From contig NZ_MJAO01000026.1 in the NCBI RefSeq assembly GCF_001902635.1, positions 1-64,000 on the forward strand: 64,000 bases of DNA, given 5' to 3'. The number at the start of each line of letters is the position of its first letter. Position 1 is the first letter of the stretch. A program made the translations under genes and the position numbers. The notes beneath the pieces are model-generated. The model was not told the origin of the DNA. It worked only from the letters and a program-made list of their open reading frames with translations, and ran no database searches. Shown one piece after another: positions 21,385 through 32,443 of this stretch. The stretch is from Serratia marcescens. Lineage in GTDB: Bacteria > Pseudomonadota > Gammaproteobacteria > Enterobacterales > Enterobacteriaceae.

Positions 21385-22662
21385 ATGCGGCTTCAATACA
21401 AGATAGCGGCTGGGTTACTCGGCATTCTGATGTCGGTGGTTTCCCCTGTGAGCCTGGCGAATCTGCTGTCGAAAGACAGCGCGGTTAAATCTGAATACAT
21501 GGAAGCGCAGCGCGATAGCGAAGTCTATGCGCTGATCGGCGAGCATGTCATCCCGGTAGGAGAAGTGAAGCGCGGGCAGCTGATCCAGGTGTTCCCGGCG
21601 GATGCGGAATACTATGAGTTCAAGTTCGGGCACGGCACCGGCTTTATCGATAAGGGCGACGTGCGTGAGCTGAAGAAGTCGCGCAAGGTGCAAGACGATC
21701 TGGGCGAGCTGAACAAGCCGTTGACCAACCAGAATCTGATCACCCAGAAGGCGACGAACGTATACACTGCTGCGGACAAGGACAGCGAGGTCTTCGGTTC
21801 GCTGGAAGGTAACCTGCGCTATCCGATCATCGGTAAGCTGAAGGATCGGCTGAACAATACCTGGTACGAGGTCAACATCGGCGATCGACTGGGGTACGTC
21901 AATGAACTGGACTGCGAGATCGACACCGGCATACCGGTGCTGACTTATCACCATCTGCTGAAAAACGAAGAGAACAAGCGCTTCCGCCACACCTCGACCA
22001 CCACCTCAGACGTGGCGTTCAGCAACCAGATGACCTATCTGAAGCAGGCGGGCTATGACACTATTTCGCTGTATCAGCTGGAAGCCTACCTGAAGAACCA
22101 GATCAATCTGCCGGGCAAAGCGATTGTGCTGACCTTCGACGACGGGCTGAAATCGGTCTATCGCTACGCTTATCCGGTGCTGAAAGATTACGGTTTCCGC
22201 GCCACGGCGTTCATCATTTCTTCGCGTATCAAGCGCCATCCGCAGAAGTGGAATCCGGATTCGCTGCAGTTTATGAGCATCTCGGAGCTGAAGCAGATCC
22301 AGGACGTGTTCGACGTGCAGTCGCATACCCACTTCCTGCACCGCACCGACGGCAATCGCCAGCCGATTTTGCTGAGCCGCTCGCTGCACAACATCGAGTT
22401 CGACTTTGAGCGCTCACGCCGCGCGTTGTCGCAGTTCAACCCGCACGTGCTGTATCTGTCCTACCCGTTTGGCGGCTACAACCAGCGGGGGATTCAGGCG
22501 GCGCAAGATGCCGGCTTCCATATGGCGGTGACCACGGTGCAGGGGAAGGTTAAACCGGGGGATAACCCCTATACGCTGAAGCGGCTGTATATACTGCGCA
22601 CCGACTCGATCCAGACCATGGCGGATCGGATAGCCAATAAACCGGGCACGATGGTGCAGTAA
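21385..22662 (+). CDS. yadE: Exported polysaccharide deacetylase family protein
   Basis: A 425-residue protein with a signal peptide (ending near [10 protein letters not shown]), two SH3-like wall-binding-type stretches (about residues 30-190), and a NodB-type carbohydrate esterase 4 domain. The metal-site Asp pair lies in [10 protein letters not shown] and the His pair in [10 protein letters not shown]. It should deacetylate a polysaccharide or peptidoglycan-like polymer in the envelope. Position and domain order fit E. coli YadE. The ATG at 21385 is chosen because it leads directly into the signal peptide. Confidence 0.88.
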   Translation: MRLQYKIAAGLLGILMSVVSPVSLANLLSKDSAVKSEYMEAQRDSEVYALIGEHVIPVGEVKRGQLIQVFPADAEYYEFKFGHGTGFIDKGDVRELKKSRKVQDDLGELNKPLTNQNLITQKATNVYTAADKDSEVFGSLEGNLRYPIIGKLKDRLNNTWYEVNIGDRLGYVNELDCEIDTGIPVLTYHHLLKNEENKRFRHTSTTTSDVAFSNQMTYLKQAGYDTISLYQLEAYLKNQINLPGKAIVLTFDDGLKSVYRYAYPVLKDYGFRATAFIISSRIKRHPQKWNPDSLQFMSISELKQIQDVFDVQSHTHFLHRTDGNRQPILLSRSLHNIEFDFERSRRALSQFNPHVLYLSYPFGGYNQRGIQAAQDAGFHMAVTTVQGKVKPGDNPYTLKRLYILRTDSIQTMADRIANKPGTMVQ

Positions 22663-22676
22663 GGGTAAGGAAGAAC

Positions 22677-22697
22677 GGGCGCGTCAGGCGCCCGTTT
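22677..22697 (+). terminator. Terminator between yadE and panD
   Basis: GGGCGC-GTCAG-GCGCCC followed by GTTTTG, located between the convergent yadE and panD genes. Confidence 0.75.
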
Positions 22698-22703
22698 TGA
22701 CTG

Positions 22704-23084
22704 TCAGGCGACCTGAACCGGCACGGCTTTCGCCTTGCGCTGCAGGTTGTTGTCACCTTCGAAGTAGGCGACTTTAGGGTGGTGTTGGCGGGCGTCGGCG
22801 TCGCTCATTTGCACATAGGAGCAGATGATCAGTTTGTCGCCCACGCAGGCGCAGCGCGCGGCGGCGCCGTTGACCGAAATGATGCGCGAACCGCGCTCGG
22901 CGGCGATGGCGTAAGTGGAGAAGCGCTGGCCGTTATCCACGTTGTAAATATCGATCGCTTCATATTCCAGAATGCCGGCGGCCTCCAGGAAGTCCTGGTC
23001 GATGGCGCAGGACCCTTCATAGTGCAAGTCAGCCTGAGTGACTTTGACGCGATGCAGCTTGCCTTGCAGCATAGTACGTATCAT
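22704..23084 (-). CDS. panD: Aspartate 1-decarboxylase proenzyme
   Basis: A 126-residue pyruvoyl enzyme that makes beta-alanine for pantothenate. The self-processing site is the G24-S25 bond in HYEGSCAI. The ATG at 23084 ([10 protein letters not shown]) gives the E. coli length; an in-frame upstream ATG at 23180 has no family support. panD is on the same strand as panC and panB, but about 145 bases of non-coding sequence lie between panC and panD. Confidence 0.97.
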   Translation of the reverse strand: MIRTMLQGKLHRVKVTQADLHYEGSCAIDQDFLEAAGILEYEAIDIYNVDNGQRFSTYAIAAERGSRIISVNGAAARCACVGDKLIICSYVQMSDADARQHHPKVAYFEGDNNLQRKAKAVPVQVA

Positions 23085-23229
23085 AGCTTTACCTAACTGA
23101 ATATCGGCCTTCACAGGCGCTGGGGTTGAACATCTTTCCTGCATCCCTGCACTCTCTATCGTCACCGATAACCCTGCCATTGTCTACCTATGGCCAGGGT
23201 ATCAGGGTGACGGCAGTATAAAAAACGGC

Positions 23230-24084
23230 TTACAGCGTCAGGTCGACTTGCTGATTGTCGATCAGGCGCGCCTTGCCCAGCCAGGCGGCCATCAGCACCA
23301 CCGCCCGTTGGCTGTCCACCGTCAGCGGCTGCAGGCTGTCGGCGTCGCGGATAAACAGTTCGTCCGGCGTAAAGCCGGCGGCGCGCAGTTGCTCGGCGGT
23401 CTGTTCCAGCAGTTCATCGACATGGCGTTCGCCATTGGCCAACTGTTGCGCCAGCGCATTCATGATGGTGCTCAGCTGCGGGGCTATCTTGCGCTCTTCG
23501 GCGGTCAGGTAGCCGTTGCGTGAGCTGAGGGCCAGGCCGTCTTTGGCGCGCACGGTCGGCACGCCGACGATATCGATGTCGTAGCCCATGTCCGCCACCA
23601 TCTTGCGGATCAGCGCCAGCTGCTGGTAGTCCTTCTCGCCGAAGCAGGCCAAATCAGGCTGCACCAGGTTGAACAGCTTGCTGACAATGGTGGAAACGCC
23701 GCGGAAGTGGCCCGGCCGGCTTGCGCCTTCCAGGATGGTGGAGATGCCCGGCACGTCGACATAGGTCTGCTGTTCCAGCCCCTGTGGATAGACCGCGGCC
23801 GGCGCTGGCGCGAACACCAGATCGACGCCGCGGCGGGTCAGCTTCTCGCTGTCTTCCTGCAGCGTGCGCGGGTAACGCGCCAGATCGTCCGGGCGGTCGA
23901 ACTGCATCGGGTTGACGAAGATGCTTACCACCACCACGTCGGCACGGGCGCGAGCCTCATCGACCAGCGTCATATGGCCGTCGTGCAGGTTGCCCATGGT
24001 CGGCACCAGCGCGATGCGTTTGCCTTCCTGGCGCCAGCGGCGGATCTGCTGACGCAGCAGCGGCAGGGTTTCGATAATAATCAT
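23230..24084 (-). CDS. panC: Pantothenate synthetase
   Basis: A 284-residue ATP-dependent ligase that joins pantoate and beta-alanine by way of pantoyl-adenylate. The HIGH-like nucleotide site is in [14 protein letters not shown]. Length agrees with E. coli. It starts 23 bases after panB on the same strand, and PanD supplies its beta-alanine. Confidence 0.97.
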   Translation of the reverse strand: MIIIETLPLLRQQIRRWRQEGKRIALVPTMGNLHDGHMTLVDEARARADVVVVSIFVNPMQFDRPDDLARYPRTLQEDSEKLTRRGVDLVFAPAPAAVYPQGLEQQTYVDVPGISTILEGASRPGHFRGVSTIVSKLFNLVQPDLACFGEKDYQQLALIRKMVADMGYDIDIVGVPTVRAKDGLALSSRNGYLTAEERKIAPQLSTIMNALAQQLANGERHVDELLEQTAEQLRAAGFTPDELFIRDADSLQPLTVDSQRAVVLMAAWLGKARLIDNQQVDLTL

Positions 24085-24107
24085 TGGGTGACTCCTGGAA
24101 CCATCGC

Positions 24108-24902
24108 TTAGTTAAAAGAGTGTTCAGCCGCCGGATAGAGGCCTTGCTCCACTTCCTGAATGTAGTGCTGCACCGCCGCGCGGATATCGCCGCTCTGCGC
24201 CAGGAAGTTCTTGGCGAATTTCGGCGTGTGGCCGCCGGTGATGCCGAAGGCGTCGTGCATCACCAGGATCTGGCCGTCGGTGCCGTTGCCGGCGCCGATG
24301 CCGATGACCGGAATGGACAGCGCTTCGGTGATTTGGCGCGCCAGCTCGGTCGGCACGCACTCCAGCACCAGCAGCTGAATGCCGGCCAGTTCCAGATTCT
24401 GTGCGTCCTGCAGCAGCTGTTTGGCGGCCAGTTCGTCGCGCCCCTGTACCTTATAGCCGCCGAACACGTTGACCGACTGCGGCGTCAGGCCCAGGTGGCC
24501 GCACACCGGCACAGCGCGCTCGGCGAGCATTTTCACCGTGTCGCACAGCCAGCTGCCGCCTTCCAGTTTCACCATGTTGGCGCCGGCGCGCATCAGTTCG
24601 GCGGCGTTGGCGAAGGTCTGTTCCGGCGTGGCGTAACTCATGAACGGCAGATCGGCCAGCAGCAAGCAGGCCGGCGCGCCGCGGCGCACGGCGCGAGTGT
24701 GATAGGCTACGTCGGCGACGGTGACCGGCAGCGTGGAGTTGTGGCCCTGCAGCGTCATGCCCAGCGAATCGCCCACCAACAGGACTTTGATGCCTTGCTC
24801 TTCAAACAGTTTGGCAAAGCTGGCATCGTAGGCGGTAAGGGTAGCAAACTTGCGTTGCTCCTGTTTCCACTGGCGTAAATGGGTCACGGTGGTGGGTTTC
24901 AT
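24108..24902 (-). CDS. panB: 3-methyl-2-oxobutanoate hydroxymethyltransferase
   Basis: A 264-residue enzyme that makes ketopantoate from alpha-ketoisovalerate and methylenetetrahydrofolate. The Mg2+ and substrate segment [11 protein letters not shown] and the catalytic region [11 protein letters not shown] are present. The ATG at 24902 (MKPTTVTHL) gives exactly the E. coli length; an upstream in-frame start at 24968 does not fit. It is the first gene of the panB-panC pair. Confidence 0.97.
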   Translation of the reverse strand: MKPTTVTHLRQWKQEQRKFATLTAYDASFAKLFEEQGIKVLLVGDSLGMTLQGHNSTLPVTVADVAYHTRAVRRGAPACLLLADLPFMSYATPEQTFANAAELMRAGANMVKLEGGSWLCDTVKMLAERAVPVCGHLGLTPQSVNVFGGYKVQGRDELAAKQLLQDAQNLELAGIQLLVLECVPTELARQITEALSIPVIGIGAGNGTDGQILVMHDAFGITGGHTPKFAKNFLAQSGDIRAAVQHYIQEVEQGLYPAAEHSFN

Positions 24903-25069
24903 CACAACGTCTCCTGAAACGGGCCGTGCGGCGTACGCAGGCCCAGGCTGCAAAAAAAGTGCAGTCATTCTACTGTAACCCGATCGGGGTGGGTAGCGCG
25001 GATCGCCACGCTTAAGCGGTTCTTAAGAACCTTGTGGTGCAATGACGCCATGACTCAAAAGGGATACTC

Positions 25070-25732
25070 ATGCGAATTCTGCTGATCGAAGATGACAAAT
25101 TAATTGGTGACGGCATCAAGGCCGGGCTGACCAAACTCGGCTTCAATCTGGACTGGTTCACCGATGGCGCCGTCGGCAGACATGCGCTGGACAGCGCGCC
25201 GTACGACGCGGTGATCCTCGATCTCAGCCTGCCGGGCCTCGACGGTTTGGATCTGCTGCGCCAGTGGCGCCAGGCCGGGCAGGACGTGCCGGTGCTGATC
25301 CTCACCGCCCGCGACGCGCTGGAGCAGCGGGTCAGCGGGCTGCAAAGCGGCGCCGACGATTACCTGTGCAAACCGTTCGCGCTGGCTGAGGTGGCGGCGC
25401 GCCTACAGGCGCTGATCCGCCGTCGCCACGGCCAACTGATGCCGCAGCTGACGCACGGTAACGTGGTGTTCGACAGCGCCACCCGCAGTGTAAGCTGCAA
25501 CGGCGAGCCGGTAACGCTGACGCCGCGCGAACTGGCAGTGCTGGAGCTGTTCCTGCACAACAAGGGGCGGGTGTTGGCGCGGCCGTTGATTCAGGAGAAG
25601 TTGTACAACTGGGACGACGAGGTGAGCAGCAACGCGGTGGAGGTGCATATTCATCACCTGCGGCGCAAGCTGGGCAACGGTTTCATCCGCACCATCCACG
25701 GCGTGGGCTACACGTTGGGGGATGCGCCGTGA
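25070..25732 (+). CDS. qseB: OmpR-family response regulator, QseB-like
   Basis: A 220-residue regulator. The receiver domain (1-115) has acidic residues D9/D10, the phospho-acceptor D51 in VILDLSLPG and the conserved Lys in CKPF. A winged-helix DNA-binding domain ends at [12 protein letters not shown]. It most resembles QseB of E. coli, though PmrA-type relatives are close. It overlaps the kinase gene by four bases. This pair is not present between panB and folK in E. coli. Confidence 0.85.
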   Translation: MRILLIEDDKLIGDGIKAGLTKLGFNLDWFTDGAVGRHALDSAPYDAVILDLSLPGLDGLDLLRQWRQAGQDVPVLILTARDALEQRVSGLQSGADDYLCKPFALAEVAARLQALIRRRHGQLMPQLTHGNVVFDSATRSVSCNGEPVTLTPRELAVLELFLHNKGRVLARPLIQEKLYNWDDEVSSNAVEVHIHHLRRKLGNGFIRTIHGVGYTLGDAP

Positions 25733-27087
25733 AGCGTCTCAGCCTGCGTTTGCGCCTGATCCTGATTTTCAGCCTATTGGCGTTGCTGACCTGGTGCACC
25801 GCCAGCGTGGTGGCCTGGGTGATGTCGCGCAACACCATCAACGAAGTGTTCGATACCCAACAGATGCTGTTCGCCAAACGGTTGGCGACCGCCAACCTCG
25901 GCGATCTGCTGGCCGATGAAAGCGCGCGCAGCCTGCCGAAAACCAAGAAGCTGGTGCATCACGGCAAACGCGGCGATCAGGACGACGACGCGCTGGCGTT
26001 CGCCATCTTCGATCGCGACGGCAAGATGCTGCTCAACGACGGCGAGAACGGCGCCGACTTCCTGTTTGATGGGGAGCGAGAAGGGTTTACCAATGGCGAA
26101 CGCAAAGGCGATGACGACAGCTGGCGCCTGCTGTGGCTGACCAGCCCGGACGGGCGTTATCGCATCGTGGTCGGCCAGGCGTGGGATTACCGGCGCGATA
26201 TGGCGCTGGGCATGGTGACCGGCCAGCTGGCCCCTTGGTTGGCGACGCTGCCGGTGCTGATGCTGCTGATCGCGCTGATGGTGGGGCGCGAGCTGCGGCC
26301 GCTGCGCGTGGTGGCGGCCGGTTTGCGCCGGCGCGCGCCCGACGACGCGACGCCGCTGGACGCGCGCCAGGTGCCGACTGAGGTACGTCCGCTGGTGGAT
26401 GCGCTCAATGCGTTGTTCGCCCGCATCAACGCTTTGCTGGTGCGGGAGCGGCGTTTCACCTCCGATGCCGCGCACGAGTTGCGCAGTCCGCTGGCGGCAC
26501 TGCGGGTGCAGACCGAAGTGGTGCAGCTGGCGGGGGACGATGCGCCGATGCGTGAGCACGCGTTGGACAACCTGACGGTCGGCATCGATCGCGCTACCCG
26601 GCTGGTGGATCAGCTGCTGACGCTGTCGCGGCTGGATTCGCTGTCGGATCTGGCCGAGCTGGCGCCGATCGACTGGAACGATCTGGTGACGATGACCCTG
26701 GCTGAGCAGGATCGGCAGGCCCATGCGGCGGGCGTGACGCTACGCTATGAACATCGGGGAACGCCGCCGCCGCGTCAGGGGGAGACTTTGCTGCTGTCGC
26801 TGCTGTTGCGTAACTTGCTGGACAACGCGGTGCGCTATACCCCGCAGGGCGGCGCCGTCGTCGTGACGCTGAGCGAACGCTCGCTGACGGTGGAGGACGA
26901 CGGCCCGGGCGTCACCACGGAACATCTGGCGCGGCTGGGAGAACGCTTCTATCGCCCGCCGGGGCAGGAACAAACCGGCAGCGGGCTGGGGCTCTCGATC
27001 GTGCAGCGTATCGCCGGCTTGCATGGTTTACAGATCGGCTTCGCCAATCGCCCGGCGGGCGGGTTCGTTGCGCGGCTGGTGTTATAG
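25729..27087 (+). CDS. qseC: Sensor histidine kinase, QseC-like
   Basis: A 452-residue inner-membrane kinase. Two membrane segments (about residues 10-33 and 165-187) enclose a periplasmic loop with many charged residues. H249 in [10 protein letters not shown] is the expected phosphorylation site; N box [12 protein letters not shown] and G boxes EDDGPGV and GSGLGLSIV are intact. It is coupled to qseB by overlap. QseC of E. coli is reported to respond to autoinducer-3 and catecholamines; whether this one does is unknown. Confidence 0.86.
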   Translation: MKRLSLRLRLILIFSLLALLTWCTASVVAWVMSRNTINEVFDTQQMLFAKRLATANLGDLLADESARSLPKTKKLVHHGKRGDQDDDALAFAIFDRDGKMLLNDGENGADFLFDGEREGFTNGERKGDDDSWRLLWLTSPDGRYRIVVGQAWDYRRDMALGMVTGQLAPWLATLPVLMLLIALMVGRELRPLRVVAAGLRRRAPDDATPLDARQVPTEVRPLVDALNALFARINALLVRERRFTSDAAHELRSPLAALRVQTEVVQLAGDDAPMREHALDNLTVGIDRATRLVDQLLTLSRLDSLSDLAELAPIDWNDLVTMTLAEQDRQAHAAGVTLRYEHRGTPPPRQGETLLLSLLLRNLLDNAVRYTPQGGAVVVTLSERSLTVEDDGPGVTTEHLARLGERFYRPPGQEQTGSGLGLSIVQRIAGLHGLQIGFANRPAGGFVARLVL

Positions 27088-27092
27088 CGGAG

Positions 27093-27593
27093 TCAGGACT
27101 TCGGTTTTGACTGGTGCCACAGCGCCATGCCGTTTTCCGGCACGCGCTTGAGGCAGCTGGCGAGCGGCTCGCCATCGGGGAAAATCAGGTCGGGCGCGAT
27201 TTCCGCCAGCGGGTAGAGCATGAATTCGCGCTCTTTCAGGCCGTAATGCGGCACCGTCAGGCGCTCGGTATGGATCACCTTGTCGCCGTACAGCATGATG
27301 TCCAGATCGAGCGTGCGCGGCCCCCAGCGTTCATCCTTGCGCACGCGCCCCTGATTGCGTTCTATCGCCTGGGTATGGTCGAGCAGCTGTTCGGGCGGCA
27401 ACAGGGTATCCAGTGCCACCACCGCGTTGAGAAAGTCCGGCTGGTTTTGCGGCCCCAGCGGCTTGGTGCGGTAAAACGAAGAGCAAGTGACCAGCCGGGT
27501 GCGCGGGAGATGCTCCAGCGCCTCCAGTGCGGCTTTCACCTGTTGCAGCGGCTGCGCCAGGTTGCTACCCAGCGCGATATAAACGCGGATCAT
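27093..27593 (-). CDS. folK: HPPK, 6-hydroxymethyl-dihydropterin pyrophosphokinase
   Basis: A 166-residue folate-pathway kinase, slightly longer than the 159 residues of E. coli. The family signature RWGPRTLDLDIMLY is present and the N-terminus reads YIALGSNLAQP. Its ATG shares one base with the stop codon of pcnB (TAATG), so it is probably translated by coupling, as in E. coli. Confidence 0.96.
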   Translation of the reverse strand: MIRVYIALGSNLAQPLQQVKAALEALEHLPRTRLVTCSSFYRTKPLGPQNQPDFLNAVVALDTLLPPEQLLDHTQAIERNQGRVRKDERWGPRTLDLDIMLYGDKVIHTERLTVPHYGLKEREFMLYPLAEIAPDLIFPDGEPLASCLKRVPENGMALWHQSKPKS

Positions 27594-29140
27594 TATGCCC
27601 CTTCTTTACGCGGTGCCCGGCGGCGAGGACGGCGTTGACGCGCGCGGCGCGGCGCCGGATCGTCACCCAGGGTGCTCAGCATGGCTTTCTGCCGCGCCGG
27701 CGTGGCGTCCTGGAACTCGCCCCACCATTCGGCCAGACGCAGCATCTCCTGATTGTCTTCCACTTCCGCACGCAGCGCCAGCAAATCATAGGCGGCACGG
27801 AATTTCGGATGCTCCATCAGTTTGTGCGCGCGTTTGCCCTGACGGCGGGACAGGCGCAGCTGCAGCTGCCAGATATCGCGTACCAGCGTGGTGATGCGTT
27901 TCGGGATCGCCAGCGAGCGGCACTGCTCGTCGAGCACGTCGTTCATTGCCAGCGCGAAGGCGTCGTAGTAGGCCAGGCCGCTTTCCTGCGCCAGCTTCTG
28001 CGCGTGCTCCAGCAGCGGGTACCACAGCATGGCGGCAAACAGGAACGCCGGGTTGACGCGCATGTCGTTTTGCAGACGGTGATCGGTGTTCTTCAGCACC
28101 TGCACCAGAATGCGCTCCATCGGCGTATCGTGGTTCGGCGTGAAGTTACGGGCGATCAGCGGGAACAGCGGTTGGAACAGCTGGTATTCGCACAGCTTCA
28201 GGTAGGTCTGGAAACCGTAACCTGCCTGCAGCAGCTTGAGGGATTCTTCGAACAGGCGCGCCGGCGGGATCTCATGCAGCAGCGAGGCCAGGCGCGGGAT
28301 CGGCTCGGCGGTCTCGTCGCTGATGCGCATATCCAGCTTGGCGGCGAAGCGCACCGCGCGCAGCATGCGCACCGGATCTTCGCGGTAGCGGGTTTCCGGA
28401 TCGCCGATCAGGCGAATCACGCCCTGTTTCAAGTCGTTCAGGCCGCCGACGTAATCGCGCAGGGTGAAATCGGCCACGCCGTAGTACAGGCTGTTGATGG
28501 TGAAATCGCGGCGCTGGGCGTCTTCTTCAATCGAACCGAAGATGTTGTCGCGCAGCAGCATGCCGTTTTGCGCCTGCTGGGAAGAGTTCTTGTCGGATTC
28601 CTGACTTTGCTCGTGGTGGCCGCGGAAAGTGGCCACTTCGATGATTTCCGGCCCGAACATCACGTGCGCCAGACGGAAACGGCGGCCGACCAGGCGGCAG
28701 TTGCGGAACAGTTTGCGCACTTGCTCCGGCGTGGCGTTGGTGGTGATGTCGAAATCTTTCGGTTTTTTGCCGAGCAGCAGATCGCGCACGCCACCGCCGA
28801 CCAGATAGGCTTCGTAGCCGGACTTATTCAGGCGATAAAGCACCTTCAGCGCGTTTTCGCTGATGTCTTTGCGTGAGATCGAATGCTGTTCGCGCGGGAT
28901 CACGGTCATCGAGTCGTTGCTCTCGGCGATGGGAAAGGGCGGACGCTTGCGCGGCGTTGAGCGGCGGGCAGGGGCGTTGCTGCCGTTATCGGCGGCGCGC
29001 GGCTGCGGCGCGGGGCGGCTTGGCGCCGCTGCACGCTCTTCGCGGACTACGTTTTTATCGCCGGCCGCCGCTTCGTCGCGGGGCAGCTTGTCATCGCGGG
29101 TCAGTACCTTACGACAAAAGTTGGCTACTCGGGTAAAAAT
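27593..29140 (-). CDS. pcnB: Poly(A) polymerase I with AUU start codon
   Basis: A 515-residue enzyme that adds 3' poly(A) tails to RNA, promoting decay and plasmid copy control. The nucleotidyltransferase motif [12 protein letters not shown] with KDFDI follows at about residue 115, and a basic Arg-rich tail closes the protein. An ATG at 28909 would begin inside the family alignment. The frame stays open upstream to ATT at 29140, where it reads [12 protein letters not shown], the E. coli N-terminus, after the ribosome site GAGG six bases away. E. coli pcnB is known to start with AUU. The next 60 residues are Ala/Pro/Arg-rich and longer than in E. coli. Confidence 0.9.
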   Translation of the reverse strand: MFTRVANFCRKVLTRDDKLPRDEAAAGDKNVVREERAAAPSRPAPQPRAADNGSNAPARRSTPRKRPPFPIAESNDSMTVIPREQHSISRKDISENALKVLYRLNKSGYEAYLVGGGVRDLLLGKKPKDFDITTNATPEQVRKLFRNCRLVGRRFRLAHVMFGPEIIEVATFRGHHEQSQESDKNSSQQAQNGMLLRDNIFGSIEEDAQRRDFTINSLYYGVADFTLRDYVGGLNDLKQGVIRLIGDPETRYREDPVRMLRAVRFAAKLDMRISDETAEPIPRLASLLHEIPPARLFEESLKLLQAGYGFQTYLKLCEYQLFQPLFPLIARNFTPNHDTPMERILVQVLKNTDHRLQNDMRVNPAFLFAAMLWYPLLEHAQKLAQESGLAYYDAFALAMNDVLDEQCRSLAIPKRITTLVRDIWQLQLRLSRRQGKRAHKLMEHPKFRAAYDLLALRAEVEDNQEMLRLAEWWGEFQDATPARQKAMLSTLGDDPAPRRARQRRPRRRAPRKEGA

Positions 29141-29201
29141 GGTACACCTCGATAGTGACTGATAAAAATGGAGCTAACAAAAAATAGCGGCTAATCATAG
29201 C

Positions 29202-30113
29202 TCACCATGGCTCCTTTGAGAATGCCGGCGTGTTTTCATCCAGGGGGATTGCCTCCTGGCGCGGCACGTTTTCCAATCGCCAATGTTCGACCGCCCAGCT
29301 CAATAATAATGGCAGGTCAAGATCTTGCCAGCTTTCCGGCAGCGGTTGGCGTAGAAATTTCAGCGCGGCGATCAGCACCGGACGCGGGTCGCCTGCGGGC
29401 AGCGCCGGCGCATGGTTTTGCTTCGACAGCTTGATGCCATTGGCGCCCAGCGCCAGCGGCAGATGCACATAGGCGGGCACCGGCGCCTGCAGCTGGCGGT
29501 AGAGGGCGATTTGGCGCACCGTCGGTTCGATCAGGTCGGCGCCGCGCACAATCTCGGTCACGCCCTGAAAATGGTCGTCGATCACCACCGCCAGGTTGTA
29601 GGCGAACAGGCCGTCGCGGCGGCGAATGATAAAGTCTTCCCCCGCCAGCGCCGGATCGGCGTGCAATTCTCCCTGCAGGCGATCGTGAAACCCGTAGACG
29701 GGCGCGGTCTGGCGCAGACGGATAGCGGCGCCCTGCGGGCTGAGCTGCAAATCGCGGCAGTGGCCATCGTACAATCCGCCGATTTGCTGGATGCGGCTGC
29801 GGGTGCAGGTGCAGTAATAGCTGAGCCCCCGGCGCTGCAACAGATCCAGCGCGGCGCGGTAGGCGTCGTGACGTTGGGATTGATAGATGACCTGGCCGTC
29901 CCAGTGGAGACCATAATGTTCCAGCGCGGACAAGATGCGAGCGGCGGCGCCGGGGATTTCGCGCGGCGGGTCGATATCTTCGATACGAACCAGCCACTGC
30001 CCGCGTTGGGCGCGAGCCTGAAGGTAGCTTCCCAGAGCGGCAATCAGCGAACCGAAATGCAGATCTCCGGAAGGCGATGGGGCAAAGCGCCCCACATAAT
30101 GACTTTCTTGCAT
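29202..30113 (-). CDS. gluQ: Glutamyl-Q tRNA(Asp) synthetase
   Basis: A 303-residue paralogue of the glutamyl-tRNA synthetase catalytic core. It attaches glutamate to queuosine at the wobble base of tRNA-Asp. HIGH-like PSGDLHFGS and KLSKQNH motifs are present, together with a zinc site (CTCTRSR to GHCR). The anticodon-binding domain is absent, as expected. The ATG at 30113 ([10 protein letters not shown]) is chosen by alignment with E. coli, though no good ribosome site precedes it; an upstream GTG at 30164 is possible. It lies downstream of dksA on the same strand. Confidence 0.92.
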   Translation of the reverse strand: MQESHYVGRFAPSPSGDLHFGSLIAALGSYLQARAQRGQWLVRIEDIDPPREIPGAAARILSALEHYGLHWDGQVIYQSQRHDAYRAALDLLQRRGLSYYCTCTRSRIQQIGGLYDGHCRDLQLSPQGAAIRLRQTAPVYGFHDRLQGELHADPALAGEDFIIRRRDGLFAYNLAVVIDDHFQGVTEIVRGADLIEPTVRQIALYRQLQAPVPAYVHLPLALGANGIKLSKQNHAPALPAGDPRPVLIAALKFLRQPLPESWQDLDLPLLLSWAVEHWRLENVPRQEAIPLDENTPAFSKEPW

Positions 30114-30178
30114 ATCAGAGGGGAGAGGTTCCCTTTTCTCTGTGCGGCGCACGCGGGTGCGCACGCCGCAGCGGTAAC

Positions 30179-30303
30179 ATACTCGTTATGCTTGAAACTG
30201 CATCTGTGTTAGCTGCGCTTGCTTACCCGAATCACTTACTGGAGTAAGCTCATCGGGATGCGCATTCTAGCCGCCTTGATGCAGCTCCAATCATTTAGAG
30301 TAG
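30179..30303. repeat. ERIC (IRU) element between dksA and gluQ
   Basis: About 125 bases with the ERIC pattern CTTGAAACTGCATCTGTGTT, a central TCACTTACTGGAGTAAGCTC and the closing CAATCATTTAGAGTAG. It sits inside the expected dksA-gluQ transcript, where it could fold into a long hairpin and reduce read-through. Confidence 0.8.
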
Positions 30304-30308
30304 CGGTA

Positions 30309-30764
30309 TTAGCCGGCCATCTGCTTTTCGCGGATCTCAGCCAGCGTCTTGCAGTCGATGCACAGATCGGCGGTCGGACGCGCTTCGAGGCGACGAATGC
30401 CGATCTCCACGCCGCAAGATTCGCAGTAGCCGAAATCTTCGTCTTCTACTTTCTTCAGCGTTTTCTCGATCTTTTTGATCAGTTTGCGTTCACGGTCACG
30501 GTTACGCAGTTCAAGGCTGAACTCTTCTTCCTGCGCGGCGCGGTCAACCGGGTCCGGGAAGTTGGCAGCTTCGTCTTGCATATGCGATACAGTACGGTCC
30601 ACTTCGTCCCTGAGCTGGTTGCGCCACGCTTCAAGAATGCGCTTGAAATGCGACAACTGGGCGTCGTTCATGTACTCTTCGCCCGGCTTCTCTTGGTACG
30701 GCTCCACCCCAGCGATGGCGAGAATGCTCAAGGACGAGGTTTTACGGTTTTGCCCTTCTTGCAT
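30309..30764 (-). CDS. dksA: RNA polymerase-binding transcription factor DksA
   Basis: A 151-residue regulator that acts with ppGpp in the RNA polymerase secondary channel. A coiled coil with the tip motif [11 protein letters not shown] carries the two functional Asp residues. A C4 zinc finger follows (CESC to CIDC). Length equals that of E. coli. It is followed by gluQ after an ERIC element. Confidence 0.98.
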   Translation of the reverse strand: MQEGQNRKTSSLSILAIAGVEPYQEKPGEEYMNDAQLSHFKRILEAWRNQLRDEVDRTVSHMQDEAANFPDPVDRAAQEEEFSLELRNRDRERKLIKKIEKTLKKVEDEDFGYCESCGVEIGIRRLEARPTADLCIDCKTLAEIREKQMAG

Positions 30765-30947
30765 GTTGCTTCTCCTACATACACACGCACTATCGAATCC
30801 CCAATGCGGGGGAAAAACAGGCCGCTATAAATAACAGAAGGAAGGTAGGTTGGCAATTATTCCTGTCGCCCGCTTGACAATCGTGTGAAGGAGGGCGTAT
30901 TTGGCGATCGTGCTGGTCGGTTGCTTATTTATAGGGACCCGACTGCG

Positions 30948-31655
30948 CTAATCGATAAAAAACGGCAGCTTATCGCAGAGATAAATACCGTCAGGTGATA
31001 ATTTTGCCCCGTAGCAAACCACTTCCACTCCCAACTGCCGGACCTGTGCCAACAGCGCCGCATAGCGCTCATCTATATGATGTGCCGGTGCGACCTGCTC
31101 AATACCGCTGTGTAACACGGCAAAGAACAACACCGCCCGTTGCCCGCTTTCAACCACGCTGAGCAACTCACGCAGGTGCTTTTGCCCTCTGAGCGTTACC
31201 GCATCAGGAAAGTAACCACGTTGTTGTTGCAGTAATGTGACTGACTTAACTTCAATATAGCAGTTAACCCGGTTTTCTGCCTGTAATAACAAATCGATAC
31301 GGCTGTTTTCACCGCCGTATTTCACCTCGGCGCTAATTTTACTGTAACCGGATAATTCATTGATTAAATTCCGTTCTATCGCCTCGCGCACCAGCGCGTT
31401 GGCGCGCAGGGTATTGACGCAAATCCAGTGCCCTTGCTGGGTATGGGTCAGCTCCCAGCTGTGGGCGTATTTGCGTTTGGGATTGTCCGAGGTGGAGTAC
31501 CAAACGGTGTCGCCGGGCGTGGCGCAGCCGGTCATGGCGCCGGTATTGGCGCAGTGTAGCGTAAAGGTTTCCCCTTCCGGGGTGATCACGTCCGCCAGAA
31601 AGCGTTTGTAACGCTTGATCAGGGTGGCGGAACGCAGCGGCGGGGAGAAAATCAT
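30948..31655 (-). CDS. sfsA: SfsA family DNA-binding protein
   Basis: A 235-residue protein of the sugar fermentation stimulation family. It contains the conserved ANTGAMTGC and YIEVKSVTL segments; the second resembles a nuclease-like PD-(D/E)XK core. Its biochemical role is unclear. The ATG at 31655 (MIFSPPL) matches E. coli, and it overlaps the thpR stop by four bases. Codon use is more AT-rich in its C-terminal part than in its neighbours. Confidence 0.94.
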   Translation of the reverse strand: MIFSPPLRSATLIKRYKRFLADVITPEGETFTLHCANTGAMTGCATPGDTVWYSTSDNPKRKYAHSWELTHTQQGHWICVNTLRANALVREAIERNLINELSGYSKISAEVKYGGENSRIDLLLQAENRVNCYIEVKSVTLLQQQRGYFPDAVTLRGQKHLRELLSVVESGQRAVLFFAVLHSGIEQVAPAHHIDERYAALLAQVRQLGVEVVCYGAKLSPDGIYLCDKLPFFID

Positions 31656-32194
31656 GCGGATGCCTGCTTGGCCAGCGGCCACTGTGCGAGGTGTTGATAA
31701 CGGGTGCGGCCGTTTTCGAACACCGACTCATATAAGGAAAAGGCGTCGGCGCTGAAGATCCAACCCGGCGTCGCCGGCGGGATCGCCACCGGCTGGGTGG
31801 CGGCGCGCAGCAGCGTGATGTGCGGATGAAATGGCAACGCGCTTTGATGGCAGCCGCTGCGGGCGGCCTGCGAACGCAACAGTTCTGCCAGCTGCAACAG
31901 CCCGCGCGGCGCGCGGCGGGTGCCGAGCCAGACCACACCGGGGCGCGGCCAATGGCCGAGATCGTCGAGCCGCATGCTGAAACCGGGTTGAACGATGCGA
32001 TCGGCCAGCTTGCGCAGCGCCTGCTCTTTTTGCGCGCTGACCTCGCCGAGAAACGCCAGCGTCAAATGCAGATTGGCTGCCGCCACCGGCCGGCCGGCTT
32101 CCGGCGTAAACGCCTCGGCGCGCCAGCGGATAACCTGCTGTTGCAGGGTGTCAGGCAAGGACAAGGCGAAAAACAGGCGGCGCGAATTAGACAT
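31652..32194 (-). CDS. thpR: RNA 2',3'-cyclic phosphodiesterase
   Basis: A 180-residue member of the 2H phosphoesterase family. Both catalytic histidine motifs are present, HLTLAF and HITLL, in the expected N- and C-terminal halves. It was earlier known as LigT for its RNA ligase activity. The ATG at 32194 ([10 protein letters not shown]) is supported by alignment with E. coli; a longer frame to 32233 is not. It is coupled to sfsA by a four-base overlap. Confidence 0.95.
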   Translation of the reverse strand: MSNSRRLFFALSLPDTLQQQVIRWRAEAFTPEAGRPVAAANLHLTLAFLGEVSAQKEQALRKLADRIVQPGFSMRLDDLGHWPRPGVVWLGTRRAPRGLLQLAELLRSQAARSGCHQSALPFHPHITLLRAATQPVAIPPATPGWIFSADAFSLYESVFENGRTRYQHLAQWPLAKQASA

Positions 32195-32443
32195 GAGGGC
32201 TCGGCAGTAATAATGACAAATCTGTCGGGACAAACCGGTCCGGAACCGATTTGAATGCCGCAGAAGAAATCACACGGATGCGATTTCTAACAGATTTGCA
32301 CGCGGCTTGCAGCGGCCCGCGCGGGGCGGGGCGCATGAATGAGGCTCGTACTATAGCTAACGGCGCCGCAGTTTGAAAGGTTGCGGGCATAAACCTAATG
32401 CTACAATGTACGCCGTTTAACCTTAACCCCTATGGAGAGTTCA

